DNA of 64,000 bases from Torreya grandis (GCA_037957365.1 JARHVA010003187.1:1036001-1100000); one strand, 5' to 3'. Numbered from the stretch's first letter, positions 24,195-36,230 are shown. Made by a program: numbers and translations. Notes: a model not told the origin generated them from the sequence alone.

Positions 24195-24445
24195 CATGGT
24201 AGCTATGGATCTTGATAGTCTAGCTACGGATTTCGTTAGTCTAGCTATGGATTTCAGTAGGTCAGCTACATATTACAATCTAGCTATAAATTTTGTCAAT
24301 CCAGCTATGGATTTTGATAGGGTAGCTATGAATTATGGTTCAGCTATAGATTTTGACAAGGTAGATATGAATTTCAATAGCCTAGCTACGGATTTCAATA
24401 GTCTAGCTAAGGATTCCATCAGAGGAGCTACGAAATTTAGTAATA
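24195..24445 (+). repeat. 21-bp tandem repeats coding a seven-residue motif
   Basis: About eleven degenerate 21-bp units related to GCTATGGATTTCGATAGTCT. They lie in the open frame 24076-24477, which continues from the RNase H tail after a stop, and read A-(M/T)-D-F-x-S-L repeatedly; two units lack one codon. The array sits between RNase H and the purine tract. Confidence 0.8.
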
Positions 24446-24558
24446 AAGCTCTGGACATGCATAAAAAGGATGCATAAGCATTTGGGAAGTTAAAAACAAG
24501 TTATAAAGAGATTTTAGAGACTGAAAAAAGTTCAGTTGACATGGTCGAAAATAAGGAG

Positions 24559-25252
24559 TGTTAAAATATTATTTTTGACTTCTCACCTACTCGTCCTATC
24601 CGCTGTGGATTTTGACAGCTATAGACATTTAATGCAACCCTTTCAAATTATAGATCTGGACCATGTTTGGATTTTGGGGGAAAATGTTGGGGTAGGTGAC
24701 ACAGTTGTATGCAACGGCAAATAGAAGACAAAACAGAGGAATGTGAGTAGCAGAAGAAAAAAATGTGCAAAAAAGAGCATTCCAACGTAGCAGCAGTCAA
24801 AAAGAAGGGAATGTGCAACAGAAAATAGAGCGGCAACATGAAAATATACATCAGCAGCCTGTAGAGAGAATAGAACAGGGGAACAAAACAGGGCAACGGT
24901 TTGGAGATTACAACAATAGTAGTCTATAATACGTCCAAAATAGGAGGCAGAGTAGATAAGACAAGAGAATATGTTTGCTGACAGCAGTCAGAAGAAAGCT
25001 AAGAAAGATCAAAAGTTTTTATGAGTCATTAGTATACAACAGTAGCTATTAATAGAAGCTTGTAATAAATATTTTAAGTATCAATATTTATGTGTATGTG
25101 TGTGTGTAAGATTTTCAATCATAATCTGCCCTACCTTATTTCAGTGTTTTATATTTTTATTTTGTTGCTTATTTGCTACCCTACTGACCCTGTACACATT
25201 TCTTTTGTCTTCTCTCCTTCATAGCCATTAGTGCTATAGCATATTTCCAACA
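24559..25252 (+). repeat. Copia-2 3' LTR
   Basis: 694 bases, TGTTAAAATA to CCAACA, homologous throughout to 19340-20004. It is preceded by the purine-rich AATAAGGAG. Confidence 0.87.
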
Positions 25253-25620
25253 TAAATTTTTTCATAAAAATCCAACGAAAAATCATTTTATCAATATTCA
25301 TTAAATACAACAAACATACTTCAATCAATCAATTTGTATTTTTTTTTAAACTATAAGAACTTTAAAATCATGTTCAAAGACAGTAAATACACAAACAAAC
25401 AATATTCGTCGCTACAAAGTAACCTCCGTCCCCACACCGGCACCCCAGAAAAAAGTAGAATTGTTCTCATAATAAGAAATTAAATACTCGGAATCCATCC
25501 GTGGTTCCATTTGAAAAGTAAATGTCGATTTCCAACATATTCTTTCACCCGAAACTGTTTTGAGATATATTATTTCCAAAAACTCATTCCTTAATCTCGT
25601 GTTCTTAGAGCGAAAGTTAC
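25253..25620 (+). pseudogene. Helicase repeat copy III, right fragment
   Basis: Continuation of 19075-19339. Matches copy II at 15345-15720 (TCATAAAAATC, a TTATCAATATTCATTAAATA stretch, GTTCTCATAATAA, AATACTC..AATCCA, CATTTGAGAA-like). It leads straight into laccase-like sequence at 25640, with the helicase domain itself missing. Confidence 0.65.
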
Positions 25621-25639
25621 ATCAAATCATATCAAATTA

Positions 25640-26024
25640 TAAGAGATGAAATACATAATGTTATGTTATTTTTTTCCCGAGTGGTACAGGCGAATGGTGG
25701 AATGCAGACACAAGCATTAATTAAATCGGCAATGAAAACAGGAGCAGCCCTAAATATTTCAGATACTCACACCATTAATGGGAAACCTGGCCTCTTTTCA
25801 ATTGTTCTACTGAAGGCAACGATTCTTCCTTATTACTCTCATCGCAGCATTTCTGATTTTGATCATGATTGTTCATCAAGTGATGTTATATACATGAACG
25901 TAAAACAGTGGGAGTGCCAATAGGCGGCTGGACTGCTCTCTGATTCAGAGCAGACAATTCAGGTGGATATATCCTACGTTCGATTTAAATATCACTTTTG
26001 GGTTCGTTTTCAGGTGAATAAAAA
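25640..26024 (+). pseudogene. Laccase pseudogene fragment (exon 4 and end of exon 5)
   Basis: 25690-25815 is a diverged copy of laccase exon 4 (EWWNADT, AMKTGAALNISDTHTINGKP) with the end of intron 3 and its CAG acceptor before it and intron 4 beginning GCAAC after it. Intron 4 sequence then runs, near 25898, directly into the end of exon 5 (25899-25962, [16 protein letters not shown] with a stop) and the start of intron 5. About 850 bases of exon 5 are deleted, so the fragment cannot encode an enzyme. Copia-3 cuts it at 26024. No exon 6 was recognised beyond that element. Confidence 0.9.
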
Positions 26025-26638
26025 TGTTAGAAAAATCAAAAACTATGTGCTCTGTTATCCTTGAAAAATATAGATAACACAAAACAAGGCTTTGTTTTAT
26101 TGATTAGAATAACAACATATTGAATTACAAAGTGCAGGTGAAACACAAATTAAATTCAACATAAAACATAACTCTCACAATACAAATAAAAAATATTATT
26201 TCATTACCAAACTCTGCTGCATACAGTTTGTACTCTAAAATCAGCTGCTGCTCTGTTTTATCTTATGCCCTTTCTACTGCTTCACCTACAGCTGATTTTT
26301 TCTCTATTGTGTTGTTGCTGCTCTCTCTTATGCATCTCTCTATGATGTTCTCATTCTTATTTATGATTTTTTTGCTCTCTCTTGCTTTGCTTGAAGCACT
26401 ATATATACTTGTAAATCTAACTTTCCAGCTAGCTCTGGAATTTTCTACAGCTGAAAATACTCTAGAATGTTGATTATATATCGCTATCCAAAAATGTCTC
26501 GATTTCTCTTTGCCATACATTCTAAGATGGTTTGCTGGTTTCTACAGTCTGGAAATATTTTTTTATTTTTTTATTTTTTATATGGAAGTCAATGTTAGAG
26601 AAGACAAGATTATATATTATTTTACTCTATCCTTCCCT
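26025..26638 (-). repeat. Copia-3 3' LTR
   Basis: Starts TGTTAGAAAAATC. Homology to the other LTR runs to about 26638, where a purine-rich AAGGGAAGGA (minus strand) marks the polypurine tract. The outermost bases of the inner end are degraded. Confidence 0.8.
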
Positions 26639-27020
26639 TAATCTTGACTTCTCATTGACACCCTAATTTCCTCTTAGTCACTCAAAATCTTCCTTAATCA
26701 ATGTTTTTATACATATAGTTTAATGGGTTCTACATATATAAGAAGGGAGGAGGACTCTCATAGAGAGTTATGTATAATTGGCTCCCCCCACAATCTAGAG
26801 TTCTATTCTACATAGATATGGTGGCATAGTTTTTATTGGCACCGTCACCCCAGCCCCACCATATATAAAGATTTAGATTTAGATTAGAGGGAGGAGGAGA
26901 GGTGTAGATGTGCACTCTGGTGGGAGTGGGGTTGTTAATGAAGACTGTACCATTATATCTTATAGAATTTAAATTGTGTCCTTATATACATATAGAAGAT
27001 ATATTTTTATGAGTTTTTTT
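26639..27020 (-). other. Copia-3 3' non-coding region
   Basis: Between the 3' LTR and RNase H. Contains G/C-richer patches with GGGAGGAGG (near 26746 and 26892) and the start of a run of about 18 T at 27014-27031. No coding potential was seen. Confidence 0.5.
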
Positions 27021-28800
27021 TTTTTTTTTTTGAATTTTTTTAAATTTATTTCTCTACTTTTAACTAGTTCTTTTATAAAGTGATGTTTTATGACTATATG
27101 TTTGTTGCATTCATGAAAAATTGAATTTTTTTGATAAAGTTATAGATGATAGATTATCACAAAAAATTGTTGTTTCTTTCTGCTCATCATTCAAATCTAA
27201 TAATATTTTTCTTATTTAAATGGCTTGATAAGATGTTGAATTTACTTCTATATACTCAGTTTCTATAATAGAAAGTTATATAATAGGTTGTTTCAAATAA
27301 GACCACGAAATAACTCTAGACTAAATCTGAATCATATACCTAAATGTACTATTTCTATCATCAATACTACTTGACCAATCACTATTTGTATAACCAACAA
27401 AAAATTATTAGATGCAATGTACAAAATTCCATGACCTTTGGTGTTATTGATATATCTTAAGATTCACTTTCTTACTTGTCAATGTGCTCTCTTTGGAGTC
27501 TCCATAAATCTAGAGATTAAACTAACTGCATACATAATCTATGGTCTTGTCATTGTTAAATGCATTAAAATTCTAACCATACTCTTATATAATGTTGGAT
27601 CGACATTGTTACTACAATCATCTTTGCTCAACTTTAAACATGTTGGTACTAGTGTTGATAGAAGTTTATTACTCAACATTTTAAACCTTTTAAAAATATC
27701 ATTTATATATTTGGATTGAGCTATGAAAATACAATCATTTATTATTTGTTTAAACTCAATATCAAGAAATTATTTTAATAATTCTAAATATGTCATTTCA
27801 AATTCTTTCTTCATTTCCAATCTAAACTCCTCTATTTACAAATTTTTATTCCCAATAAAAATTATATCATCTACATATAAGCACACAATTAGAATTACAT
27901 CTTGATTGTTGACTTTGATGTAGAATGCCAATTCATTGCTACTCTTGCTAAAATCATTGCTCAACATGCATGAATCGATGTGGTTGTACCATGCCCTAGG
28001 TGCTTGATTAAGCCCATACAATACTTTACTTAATGTATCTATGCTTTCTTCATGACATAGTATCTCATACCCTAGGGATGTTGCACATATACTTCCTCTT
28101 CTAGCACTCAATTTAGGAATGTTGATTTGACATCAATCTAATGCACTTTCCACTTATGTTGTGTCGATATTGCTAAAATAGTTCTTATGGTTTCCATCTT
28201 TCCAATAGAAGCAAATCTTTCATTCAAGTCTCTTTTAGGCTGTTGTTTATATCCTTTGACAACCATCCTTGCCTTGTCTATCAATTCTTCCTTATACAGT
28301 GGTTTTGGTTTTATGAACTCACTTGACAAAAATAGCTTCTTTTCCTACTAGAAGGTTTACTATCCCCTAAGTTAGATTTTTATCAATTGATTTTATTTCT
28401 TATCCATGGCTTTTCACCATTTCCTATCCTTTACAAATTCTTCAAAGTAAATGGGACCAACATCAGAAAATAAAGAAAAATTTACAATTTCATTATCTTA
28501 ATCAAACCTGGATGCCTCATATATCTCCTTCAAGCATTTTTTTGTCCTTGAAGCATCCCCTGAGTGATGCCACATAGATGATGGAATAGACCTTTCTCCT
28601 ATATTGGGAGTAGTAGATTGATCAATATCATGTGAGCCATGCCTTACAGGTGATGAAGGTGTTGCTTGAGCGACACCTTGAGAGCAAAGATGATTGTTTT
28701 TACTTAGAACATCCATAAGTGGTATTATCGATGAAAAAAGACTCCAATTGGGCATTGATGTTAAATCATTAGTTTTATTCCACACTACATCTTCATCAAA
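27020..28800 (-). pseudogene. Copia-3 reverse transcriptase and RNase H
   Basis: Read on the minus strand: KARMVVKGYKQQPKRDL (28240-28290), LYGLNQAPRAWYNHIDS (27960-28030), VCLYVDDIIFIGN (about 27845-27885) with catalytic YVDD, and at the far end FHECNKHIVIKHHFIKELV of RNase H (27060-27120). Stops and frame shifts are spread throughout. Overall order and wording are close to Copia-2. Confidence 0.83.
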
Positions 28801-28859
28801 GATGACATCTCTATTGATTATTAGTTCATTTGTGACAAGATTATATAACCTATAAGTTT

Positions 28860-29570
28860 TGATACCTCACTATATCCAATAAAGCTGCATTCTTCTCTTT
28901 TATCATCTAATTTAATCCTTCTTTCTTTAGGGACATGTGCATATGCTACACAACTAAAAACATTTAAATGTTCAACATTTAACCTTTCTTACTTCATGCC
29001 TCCTGAGGGGTCATATTACAAACACTTTTTGTGAGGCATATATTTAGTAAATAAACTACACATGTTACATCTTAAGCCCATGATTTATTTGAGAGTCTCT
29101 TAGCATTTAACATGCTTCTATCTATTTCTTGAATGGTTTTATTTTCCCCTTATGCAACACCATTATGTTGTTATGTATACCTAGTGGTAAACTATTTCTT
29201 AATTTCATTTTCTTTGCAAATAATTTAAAATTTATTTGAGGTATATTCCCCCCCTCTTTTAGTTCTAAAGGCCTTGACATAGTGTCCACTCTATTTTTCA
29301 ACTAAGGCCCTGAATTATTTGAAGATGTCAAAGGCCTTTGATTTATGATTTGAGATGTCAATACATGCTTTTCTATTAAAATCATCTATGATTGTGATGA
29401 AATACTAATTTTTTTTAAGAGAGAAGGTTTGTATAGGACCGCACAAATTTGAATGAATCAATTCAAGTGGAACTCTTATTGTCCATGATTTACCTGATGG
29501 AAATGCATTTTTATGTTGCTTTTCCAAAATGCAATGTTCACAAATTTTGTTAGGTTACTCAATCAAAGGC
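28860..29570 (-). pseudogene. Copia-3 integrase remnant
   Basis: Minus-strand pieces in the expected position between protease and RT include the NKTIQEIDRSMLNAKR-type segment (29110-29140), a HNNMVLHK-like relic of the catalytic-glutamate region, and a KRRIKLDDKREECSFIG-type segment (28880-28925). Heavily interrupted. The assignment depends on order and weak motif matches. Confidence 0.6.
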
Positions 29571-29639
29571 AACACTCTTACCATTTATTTTATATAAAAA
29601 ACTCGAGCCACTCAAACTCAAGTGATCAAATGTAATATA

Positions 29640-30985
29640 CATAACCTAGATTGATCTATTGTGGTAGTTTTGAATGCATCTAATGATTTAATTTTCATTC
29701 TTAAGGGGGTACTTCTTTTCCTTATCATTTTAATAGCTATAATTTGTCTAATGTTACCACTTTTATCAAAAAATAATGCATTCTCCATTTTCAAACTGAA
29801 CCTTATATCCTTTTTGAATCAACTATCCAATATTAATATAATTAAGTTTAAACCTACAGACATAATATACATCTTGTATTTTTTTTTATCATTGTGCTTG
29901 GTGCAAATAGAGATGCATCATTTACCCATAACTGATACTTTATTATTTTTTCTTGTTTTTGCTTTAGATTTTATAGTTTCATCAATATTTTAAAAAAACA
30001 CAAAAACAAAAACAAAAACAAAACAAACCTTATTTCCACTCATATGGTTGTTACAACCACTAAGTACCAAACCTCAATATTACTTTCTTTTGTTATATTG
30101 AAAACAATGAACAAAATTTCATTTTCTCTTTTTTCTTTTTTCCAAAGTTTGCATTATTTTGACCCATATCATATAGCCTTTTATAATATTCACTTGAAAA
30201 CTGTCTATTTTTTTTCTATGTGAAGTGGTAGTGCTCCTTCTTCCATGTGATCCTAAATAGCAGCGCCTTCCTTATTCATGGCTGCTGGTAGCTCTTCCTC
30301 TTCCAAATTTTTTCCGTTTTTATTGTTGGTTCCACTGCCTCTTCCTCTTACTGCAACTTGAAATTTAAAGACTTGCTTAAGAGAAGAGTTAATTTTTCCA
30401 TTCATTTTTTGTTCATGATTTTGTAAATAACTCATAAGTTTATCAATGGTGTATTCTAGTTAAGTCACTTGACTCTTCTACTGCTACCACAATAAGATCA
30501 AATCTTGTAGAAAACTTTCTTAAAACTTTTTCTATTATTCTTTGATCCTCTAATATTTTTCAATTTGATTTAATCTGATTAACTATACTCATAATGCGAG
30601 TAAAGAATTCATTTATAGACTCAAATACTTTCATTTGTATATTTTTAAATTCTCTTCTTAATGGTTGTAACTTAACCTGCATTACCTTATTGTTGCCTTT
30701 GTATGCTTTTAATAAAATCTCGCATGCTTGTTTGGATCTTGTAACTGATGATATTTGTGAGAAAATAGATTCTTCTATTACCATTTATGTGAAGTAGAAA
30801 GCCCTGGCATCCTTCTTTTATTCTCCTTCAACAAATCCTCCTCAACTTATGTGAGTGCATTATATGCATTCTGATCAGCAAACTCATAAAAACCATTTTC
30901 AACAAGCACTCATATTTCTTGAGAGTAAAAAATGGTTTCCATTTTAATAATGCCATCAAATAATGATATTTGTGGCCAATTGCTG
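29640..30985 (-). pseudogene. Copia-3 gag and protease remnants
   Basis: Gag on the minus strand: LFDGIIKMETIFYSQEI (30915-30965), ILLKAYKGNNKVMQVKLQ and FESINEFFTRIMSIVNQI (30560-30720), as in Copia-2 gag. Protease relic with SGCNNHMSGNK (about 30030-30062), the DSG-region motif, followed by a low-complexity expansion (AAAAAC repeats on the + strand, 29995-30024) inserted in the coding frame. Confidence 0.75.
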
Positions 30986-31041
30986 TCGCTGCTGGTCAAC
31001 ATCAAAACTATACAAAACATACAACCTTGACTGTGATACCA

Positions 31042-31656
31042 GTTAGTTAAAAAAATCAGAAACTATGTGCTCTATTATCCATGAAAAATACTGCTGTATA
31101 TTATCAAACAGATAATACAAACATGGCTTTGTTTTATTGATTAGATTAACAACATATTGAATTACAAAGTGCTGATGCAATACAGAATAAATACAGCATA
31201 AAATATAGCTCTCAAAATACGAATAAAAACATTATTTCATTACCAAATTTTGTTGCATACAGTTTGTACTCTAAACTCAGCTGCTGCTCTGTTTTATCTT
31301 ATGCCCTTTCTGTTGTTTTACTTATAGCTGTTCTTTTCTCTATTGCGCTGTTGCTGCTCTCTCTAATGCATCTCTCTATAATGCTCTTATTCTGATATCT
31401 GATTTTTTGCTCTCTTTTGCTTTGCTTGAAGAACTATATATACATCTAAATCTAACTTTCCAGGTACTTCTGAAGTTTTCTACGCTGAAAAAACTTATTC
31501 ATTACATATATCACTGTCTAAAAATGTATAGATTTCTCTTTAGCATACATTCTAGATGGTAGAGGCTGTAAACATCTATTAATTGTTTATTTTTTAGTTT
31601 TTTATATGGAAATCACTGCTAGAGAATACAAGATTATATATTTTTCTATTCCAACA
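31042..31656 (-). repeat. Copia-3 5' LTR
   Basis: 615 bases, matching 26025-26638, ending CCAACA on the + strand at 31656. On the minus strand the primer-binding site follows immediately (31041 downward). Confidence 0.83.
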
Positions 31657-33585
31657 AAATATATGTGTTGAAGTGGACTTGGATGCTTCACTATTAGGTT
31701 AATGTTCGTAAACATTTAGTGCGTTCGTGTTGAGCGGCGTTAATATACAAGCTTTGGACCAGCATTAATGTAAACACTATACACTTTTGAGTAGTACTTA
31801 GTGTTAAGCCGCGTGCTGTGCTGTTTACATTCAGGCTTACCATTTCAGCCTCACTATTGACTGGTGTTTAACATTAAAAAAATGTTTTTTAATATTTTAA
31901 ATGATAAATTTAATTTTTACCTCCTATAGTTGTCAGTCTTAAAATAAATAATTCATGGATTGACGTAGAATGGTATTGAAGTTAGGCAGATTAACACTCA
32001 CCAACACCCGGAAGTGTTTAATATCTTTGTAAATAAGTATAGGGTGAATGGATGATGGAACAACACCTATCCATTCCACTTTTATAAAAAAAGTCTTAAA
32101 GTATATTTAATTATTATAAATATTTTTAATATATTGATTTGATAAATAAATTAAAAAATATTATTTTTATTATTTTTATTTTAAATCTATTGTATATCAT
32201 ATAGATTATGATAAAATTTTGATATATTAAATTGAATTATTATATTATTGTCTTTTACATGAATTTTTTATTGATAACCTTAATTTAGCTGTACTATTAT
32301 GTCTATATGAAAATTTATGTCAGTAAACAAATGAAAAGTTCTAAATTCTTTACATTGCCTAATATATCACAATTTTTTAATTTTTTTTTAAAATGAAAAG
32401 ATTTTTTTGAGATGGCTGCCAAGTAAACATCAAATTTAAAATTGAAGCTACCATACACACATGCTTAAATAAACTCAATTCTAAAATCATATATTTTTTT
32501 AATTGACATCTCAAATTATTATATTCTACCAATACTTTTAAATATTATTATAAATTATAACCATCAATTTATTAAAACATTAAACTTTCATTATAAATGA
32601 AAATTTAAAAATTTAATTTATGTAGTAATTTTAAAATTTATTTAAAAATATATGGTTGAATAAAAATATTTGTAAAAAAAAATATAAAAATTATATTTTA
32701 GATAAATTTATGTAAAATATATATATATATATATATATATTTGTAATTTTTTTTTCAGATTGTTGATAGAATTAATAACTCAACTTCTAGCACATATTAT
32801 AAATACCTCACTTTATATATTATCAACTAATTAAAAATCAAATTTGTAATGTAGACAGCCTAATTATTAACTCCATCCACTCAAACTAATCTTAAAAATA
32901 AGTTTCACAATATTTAAAAATATTATAAAAAATAATTTGATAAGATTATGATCAACCTTTCATTTAAAAAATTCTAAAATTTATTTTTAAAAAAAATAAA
33001 AATCATCAAATTTTATACATTAAAAATATATATGTAAAAACAAAAAAAATAAATAAAAAATAAAAAATAAAAATAATTTATATAAAACTATATATAAAAT
33101 TAAACCTACTTAAATTAAACTTTACGATACAGCCTACATACAGCCGAACCAAAAGAAAGAAAAACATCTTTATGGAGCAATTAGTTTTTACAATATTACC
33201 TTTATCGAAACCACTTATAAATTAAATATTTATCTAACAAATCTAAGAAATAAAACGGATTTAAGACGAGTTAAACATTTGAAAACTTTAAAAAGACTGC
33301 ATCTCAAATAATTTCATTTCAAAAAGTCCGGTTCTGAAAATGATACATTCAGCGTAATACTCGTTGCTAAACTTGATTTATTGTAAAATTCATCTTCTTG
33401 TGCCAGCCAATGTCATGGCTTTCACACGTGTCATTTTCTGAAATCATGCCTTTTCTCTGTTCTCTTCGAGAAGTAATTTCTTCACTTCTTTTTGTCCTGT
33501 CATTTACTTTGTAAGTCTTTCATTTTCTATGCGAGTATTTTGTCCAAGTGTTTTATAGTTATTAACGTAGCCTGACATAACCATC
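31657..33585. other. AT-rich spacer
   Basis: No coding frame, LTR or splice structure seen. Contains an AT dinucleotide run near 32718-32741 and long A/T-homopolymeric stretches. Confidence 0.5.
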
Positions 33586-33868
33586 CCATGGGTTTGCATT
33601 CAAACATAACTCATAATTTTTATTTTTATGAATCATAACAGTTTTATAGATGATAACTAAATCTAAGCTATGTTTAGACCAAAAAAGGTTCTAAGCTATG
33701 TTTGGGAAAAAAAATCTATAACTAAATCCAAGCTCTGTTTAGACTAAAAAACTAAAAAAGTTCTAAGTTATGTTTAGAATAAAAAAGGTTCCGGTATGTA
33801 TATATAAAACAACTGTTATGATTTGTAAATATGAAAATTATGTGCTATGTTTGAATGCAAATCCATGG
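33586..33868. mobile_element. MITE with ~62-bp terminal inverted repeats
   Basis: The left end CCATGGGTTTGCATTCAAAC (33586 on) and right end (complement starting CCATGGATTTGCATTCAAAC at 33868) stay paired for about 62 bases, through CATAATTTTTAT and AATCATAACAGTT. The 283-bp element has no coding capacity. Its core holds several direct copies of CTAAGCTATGTTTAG with A-runs. The termini resemble PIF/Harbinger (Tourist) type, but no clear 3-bp target duplication could be fixed, so the superfamily is open. Confidence 0.82.
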
Positions 33869-35010
33869 ATAATAAATGATGTTATTTAAAAAAGGTTTTA
33901 GTAATGGTTGAGTCTTTTTAGGGAGCGTTTTAGTTAACAGTAGTGTTTGTATTTTCAGTTAACATGTTCGCAGGGCCTATTAAATTGATCAAAGTCCAGC
34001 GTTCATGGTGGGATTAATATCCATTAAAACTATGTTAAGGAGAAAATAATAGGGTTAAGGCAAATGATAGTGGTTAAGTCAAACGATGGTAGTTAATAAA
34101 ACGACATTGAGAAGTAAAATGTTAATATCTGTTGACTTGTTATTTGTGCATCTTTCTCCTATTTAAAGAGTATATCGTTTCTTGATTGTCATTAAAGAAT
34201 CTCTCTAGTACATTGCAAGAGATTGTTTGTCACTACCCGATTCAAGAAGCACGAATAGTAAGAACATACCTAGGGAGGCATTTTACTATACTAGTTGGTA
34301 GCTACAATGAAATGCATTGTCTGCATTATTAAATCTAAATTTGAGTTTATTTTATGTTGATTGCATGATAGAATTAATGATTAGTTAGGGCATAATCAAA
34401 TGTCGTGCAATGCATAGTTTATTGAATATTTTGTGTAATTAGGATATGATACATATAACTTAGTGAACACATATGAATTCAATGCTAATCATTGTTGGAT
34501 ATGCTACATATAAAAGAATTTGAAATATATATGTTTGTATTCTAGCTTTATACCATAAATGATGTTTGGAAATTTTACCTCTGTTGTGTACATATAGTCA
34601 AATATAGTTATAACCACCGTCATCTTGATCTCAATAATAGAATACACTCAGGGGTGGGTATGTGCATGGAGTTGGGGGACAATTTTGTGGGCATAACCCA
34701 TAATGCATACACATTATAACAATAACACATATGCATTACTGAAACTATAAACCCAAAAAAAACCTCATCCTTTTCATTCTTCGCATTTGTGTTTTGTTGA
34801 TTCCCATTCCTGTTTTGTTGATTCCCATTCATGTTTTGCCCTCAAGCTCGTATTTTCGCCTACAAGATTCATGTTTTTCCCTCCATTTTCCAGATAGATG
34901 ATGTTCTTGTGAAGAAGAGGTATGTTTTTTATAGATTAAATCAATTTTTTTGATTTTTTTAATTTTTTTATGAATACAAATTGCACCTAGTTTATTTTTT
35001 TCATTTTTCT
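33869..35010. other. Spacer before the 35-kb reading frame
   Basis: AT-rich. Contains no frame I recognise. If the frame at 35020 belongs to a spliced gene, an acceptor-like TTTTTCTCCGATAG at 35006-35019 would be its intron end and earlier exons may lie here. Confidence 0.4.
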
Positions 35011-35019
35011 CCGATAGGT

Positions 35020-36230
35020 CAGCATGCTTCACCTAACCCTCCACATAGTCCTCTACCTAACCTTCCGTCCAACCCTCCTAACCCTCCACCTAACCCTCTG
35101 TCTAACCCCCCTGTAGTTCCCCTAGATCCCCCAGGGAACTAAGAGGATATAGTTACTCGCATAGTAGAGAACAAAATTAAAATTAAGAAAATAATTAAGA
35201 GAATGAGGGAGCCCACTTCCACAAACACCCACCACACCTATTTGGCCAATAACCTAGAGTTAGTATTAGGTCAAGTTGACTTGATAACGAGTCAAATTAA
35301 TAGATGGAGGTTATATAAGGATAGTTTTAGAGCTCACTATGCTAACAAATTATCAACATCTAAGGTGAAGAACAAAAATATAACAAAAGATCAAATGTGT
35401 GCCTTATTTATCGACCCGACCACTAATGCCTTATTTCCCATAACGACCAAATGTTTCCCAATCCATTGATGCCAACATGATTTGATTAAGGCCAATTTTT
35501 GAGAGTGATGGTGGATAGTATTTGATTATCTCCCTTGTAATAATCATGAGGTCCCTTTGTACTTTTTGAATAAAATCTATAGCGAGTTTGTCCTCAATCA
35601 AATTCCAAACTACTTTGACTATGGTGAGTTTCAAGGCTGAGAGAAAGGCTTCATGCAGGATCGACAAGGTGCACATTGTACACCTAATTGGTCTGCAAGG
35701 ATCCCTACCCAAAATCCACTTTATTTGGAGATTCCCTCTATGGTGATAGAGGTTGTTGAGATATACATTTTGCATGTGCTTAGTGTGATTACTAATACAC
35801 TTGTTCATCATATGAGTAGACTTTCAGAGACAGATGCTTTTGATACTTCAGTTAGTGGTCGTATCAGACCCCACCCATGTAGATGTTGTGGTGCTATATG
35901 CACTAGACATTCAGATGATGATGGTGACACTTCAGGGGGCTTGGAGGATATGGTCTTGATTAATGATTTTTTGGCAGACACATTTGGTTTGGATACATTG
36001 AGAGTCTCTACACACATGCATGTATCTTTTATACAAATTTAATGTTAAATTTTGAAGTTATATTTACATTTAATTAAAAGGTAAAAATTAATTTACATAT
36101 TTAAACTGAATAATATATATGTATTTTTTTTGTGTTCGAGGAGGAGTCGTTGCCTTCGACATCACAACTAGGTAGTGGGCCAACCTAGTTTAATACATCT
36201 ATGCATGTCAGTATGACACCATATACATTT
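35020..36230 (+). pseudogene. Broken gene of unknown family
   Basis: After an acceptor-like CGATAG, a proline-rich stretch (PNPPHSPLPNLPSNPPNPPP-like, 35030-35130) runs through one stop into IVENKIKIKKIIKRMREP, LANNLELVLGQVDLI and SFRAHYANKLSTSK (35150-35468). The thread continues in other frames as a FDYLPCNNHEVPLYFLNKIY segment and then the open frame 35653-36042 with a cysteine cluster HPCRCCGAICTRHSDDD. A possible further exon at 36137-36233 reads EESLPSTSQLGSGPT. I do not recognise the family. It could be a transposon-encoded or lineage-specific host gene. Frame changes make it a pseudogene unless unrecognised introns explain them. Confidence 0.4.

Larger units (their letters stand above)
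19340..25252 (+). mobile_element. Copia-2: old, decayed LTR retrotransposon
   Basis: Paired LTRs (19340 to about 20004 and 24559-25252) start TGTTAAAATA; the right one ends CCAACA. Between them lie gag, protease, integrase, reverse transcriptase and RNase H in Copia order on the + strand, with more than a dozen stops and several frame changes. Flanking five-base sequences are TGAAA and TAAAT, so no clean target duplication remains. A weak primer site (TTGGTATAA) follows the left LTR and a purine stretch (AATAAGGAG) precedes the right LTR. LTR divergence is clearly greater than in Copia-1. Confidence 0.9.
26025..31656 (-). mobile_element. Copia-3: decayed LTR retrotransposon
   Basis: LTRs at 26025 to about 26638 and 31042-31656, homologous along their length. 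Between them, on the minus strand, lie gag, protease, integrase, RT and RNase H in Copia order, all with stops. Flanking bases are AAAAA and AAATA, a possible eroded target duplication. The primer site on the minus strand reads TGGTATCACAGTC (31029-31041). It inserted into the laccase pseudogene. Confidence 0.9.

Noticed and set aside
27014..27031. Run of T suggesting a retroposon poly(A) tail on the minus strand
   Set aside because: It sits inside Copia-3 next to RNase H and has no flanking target duplication or SINE/LINE body.
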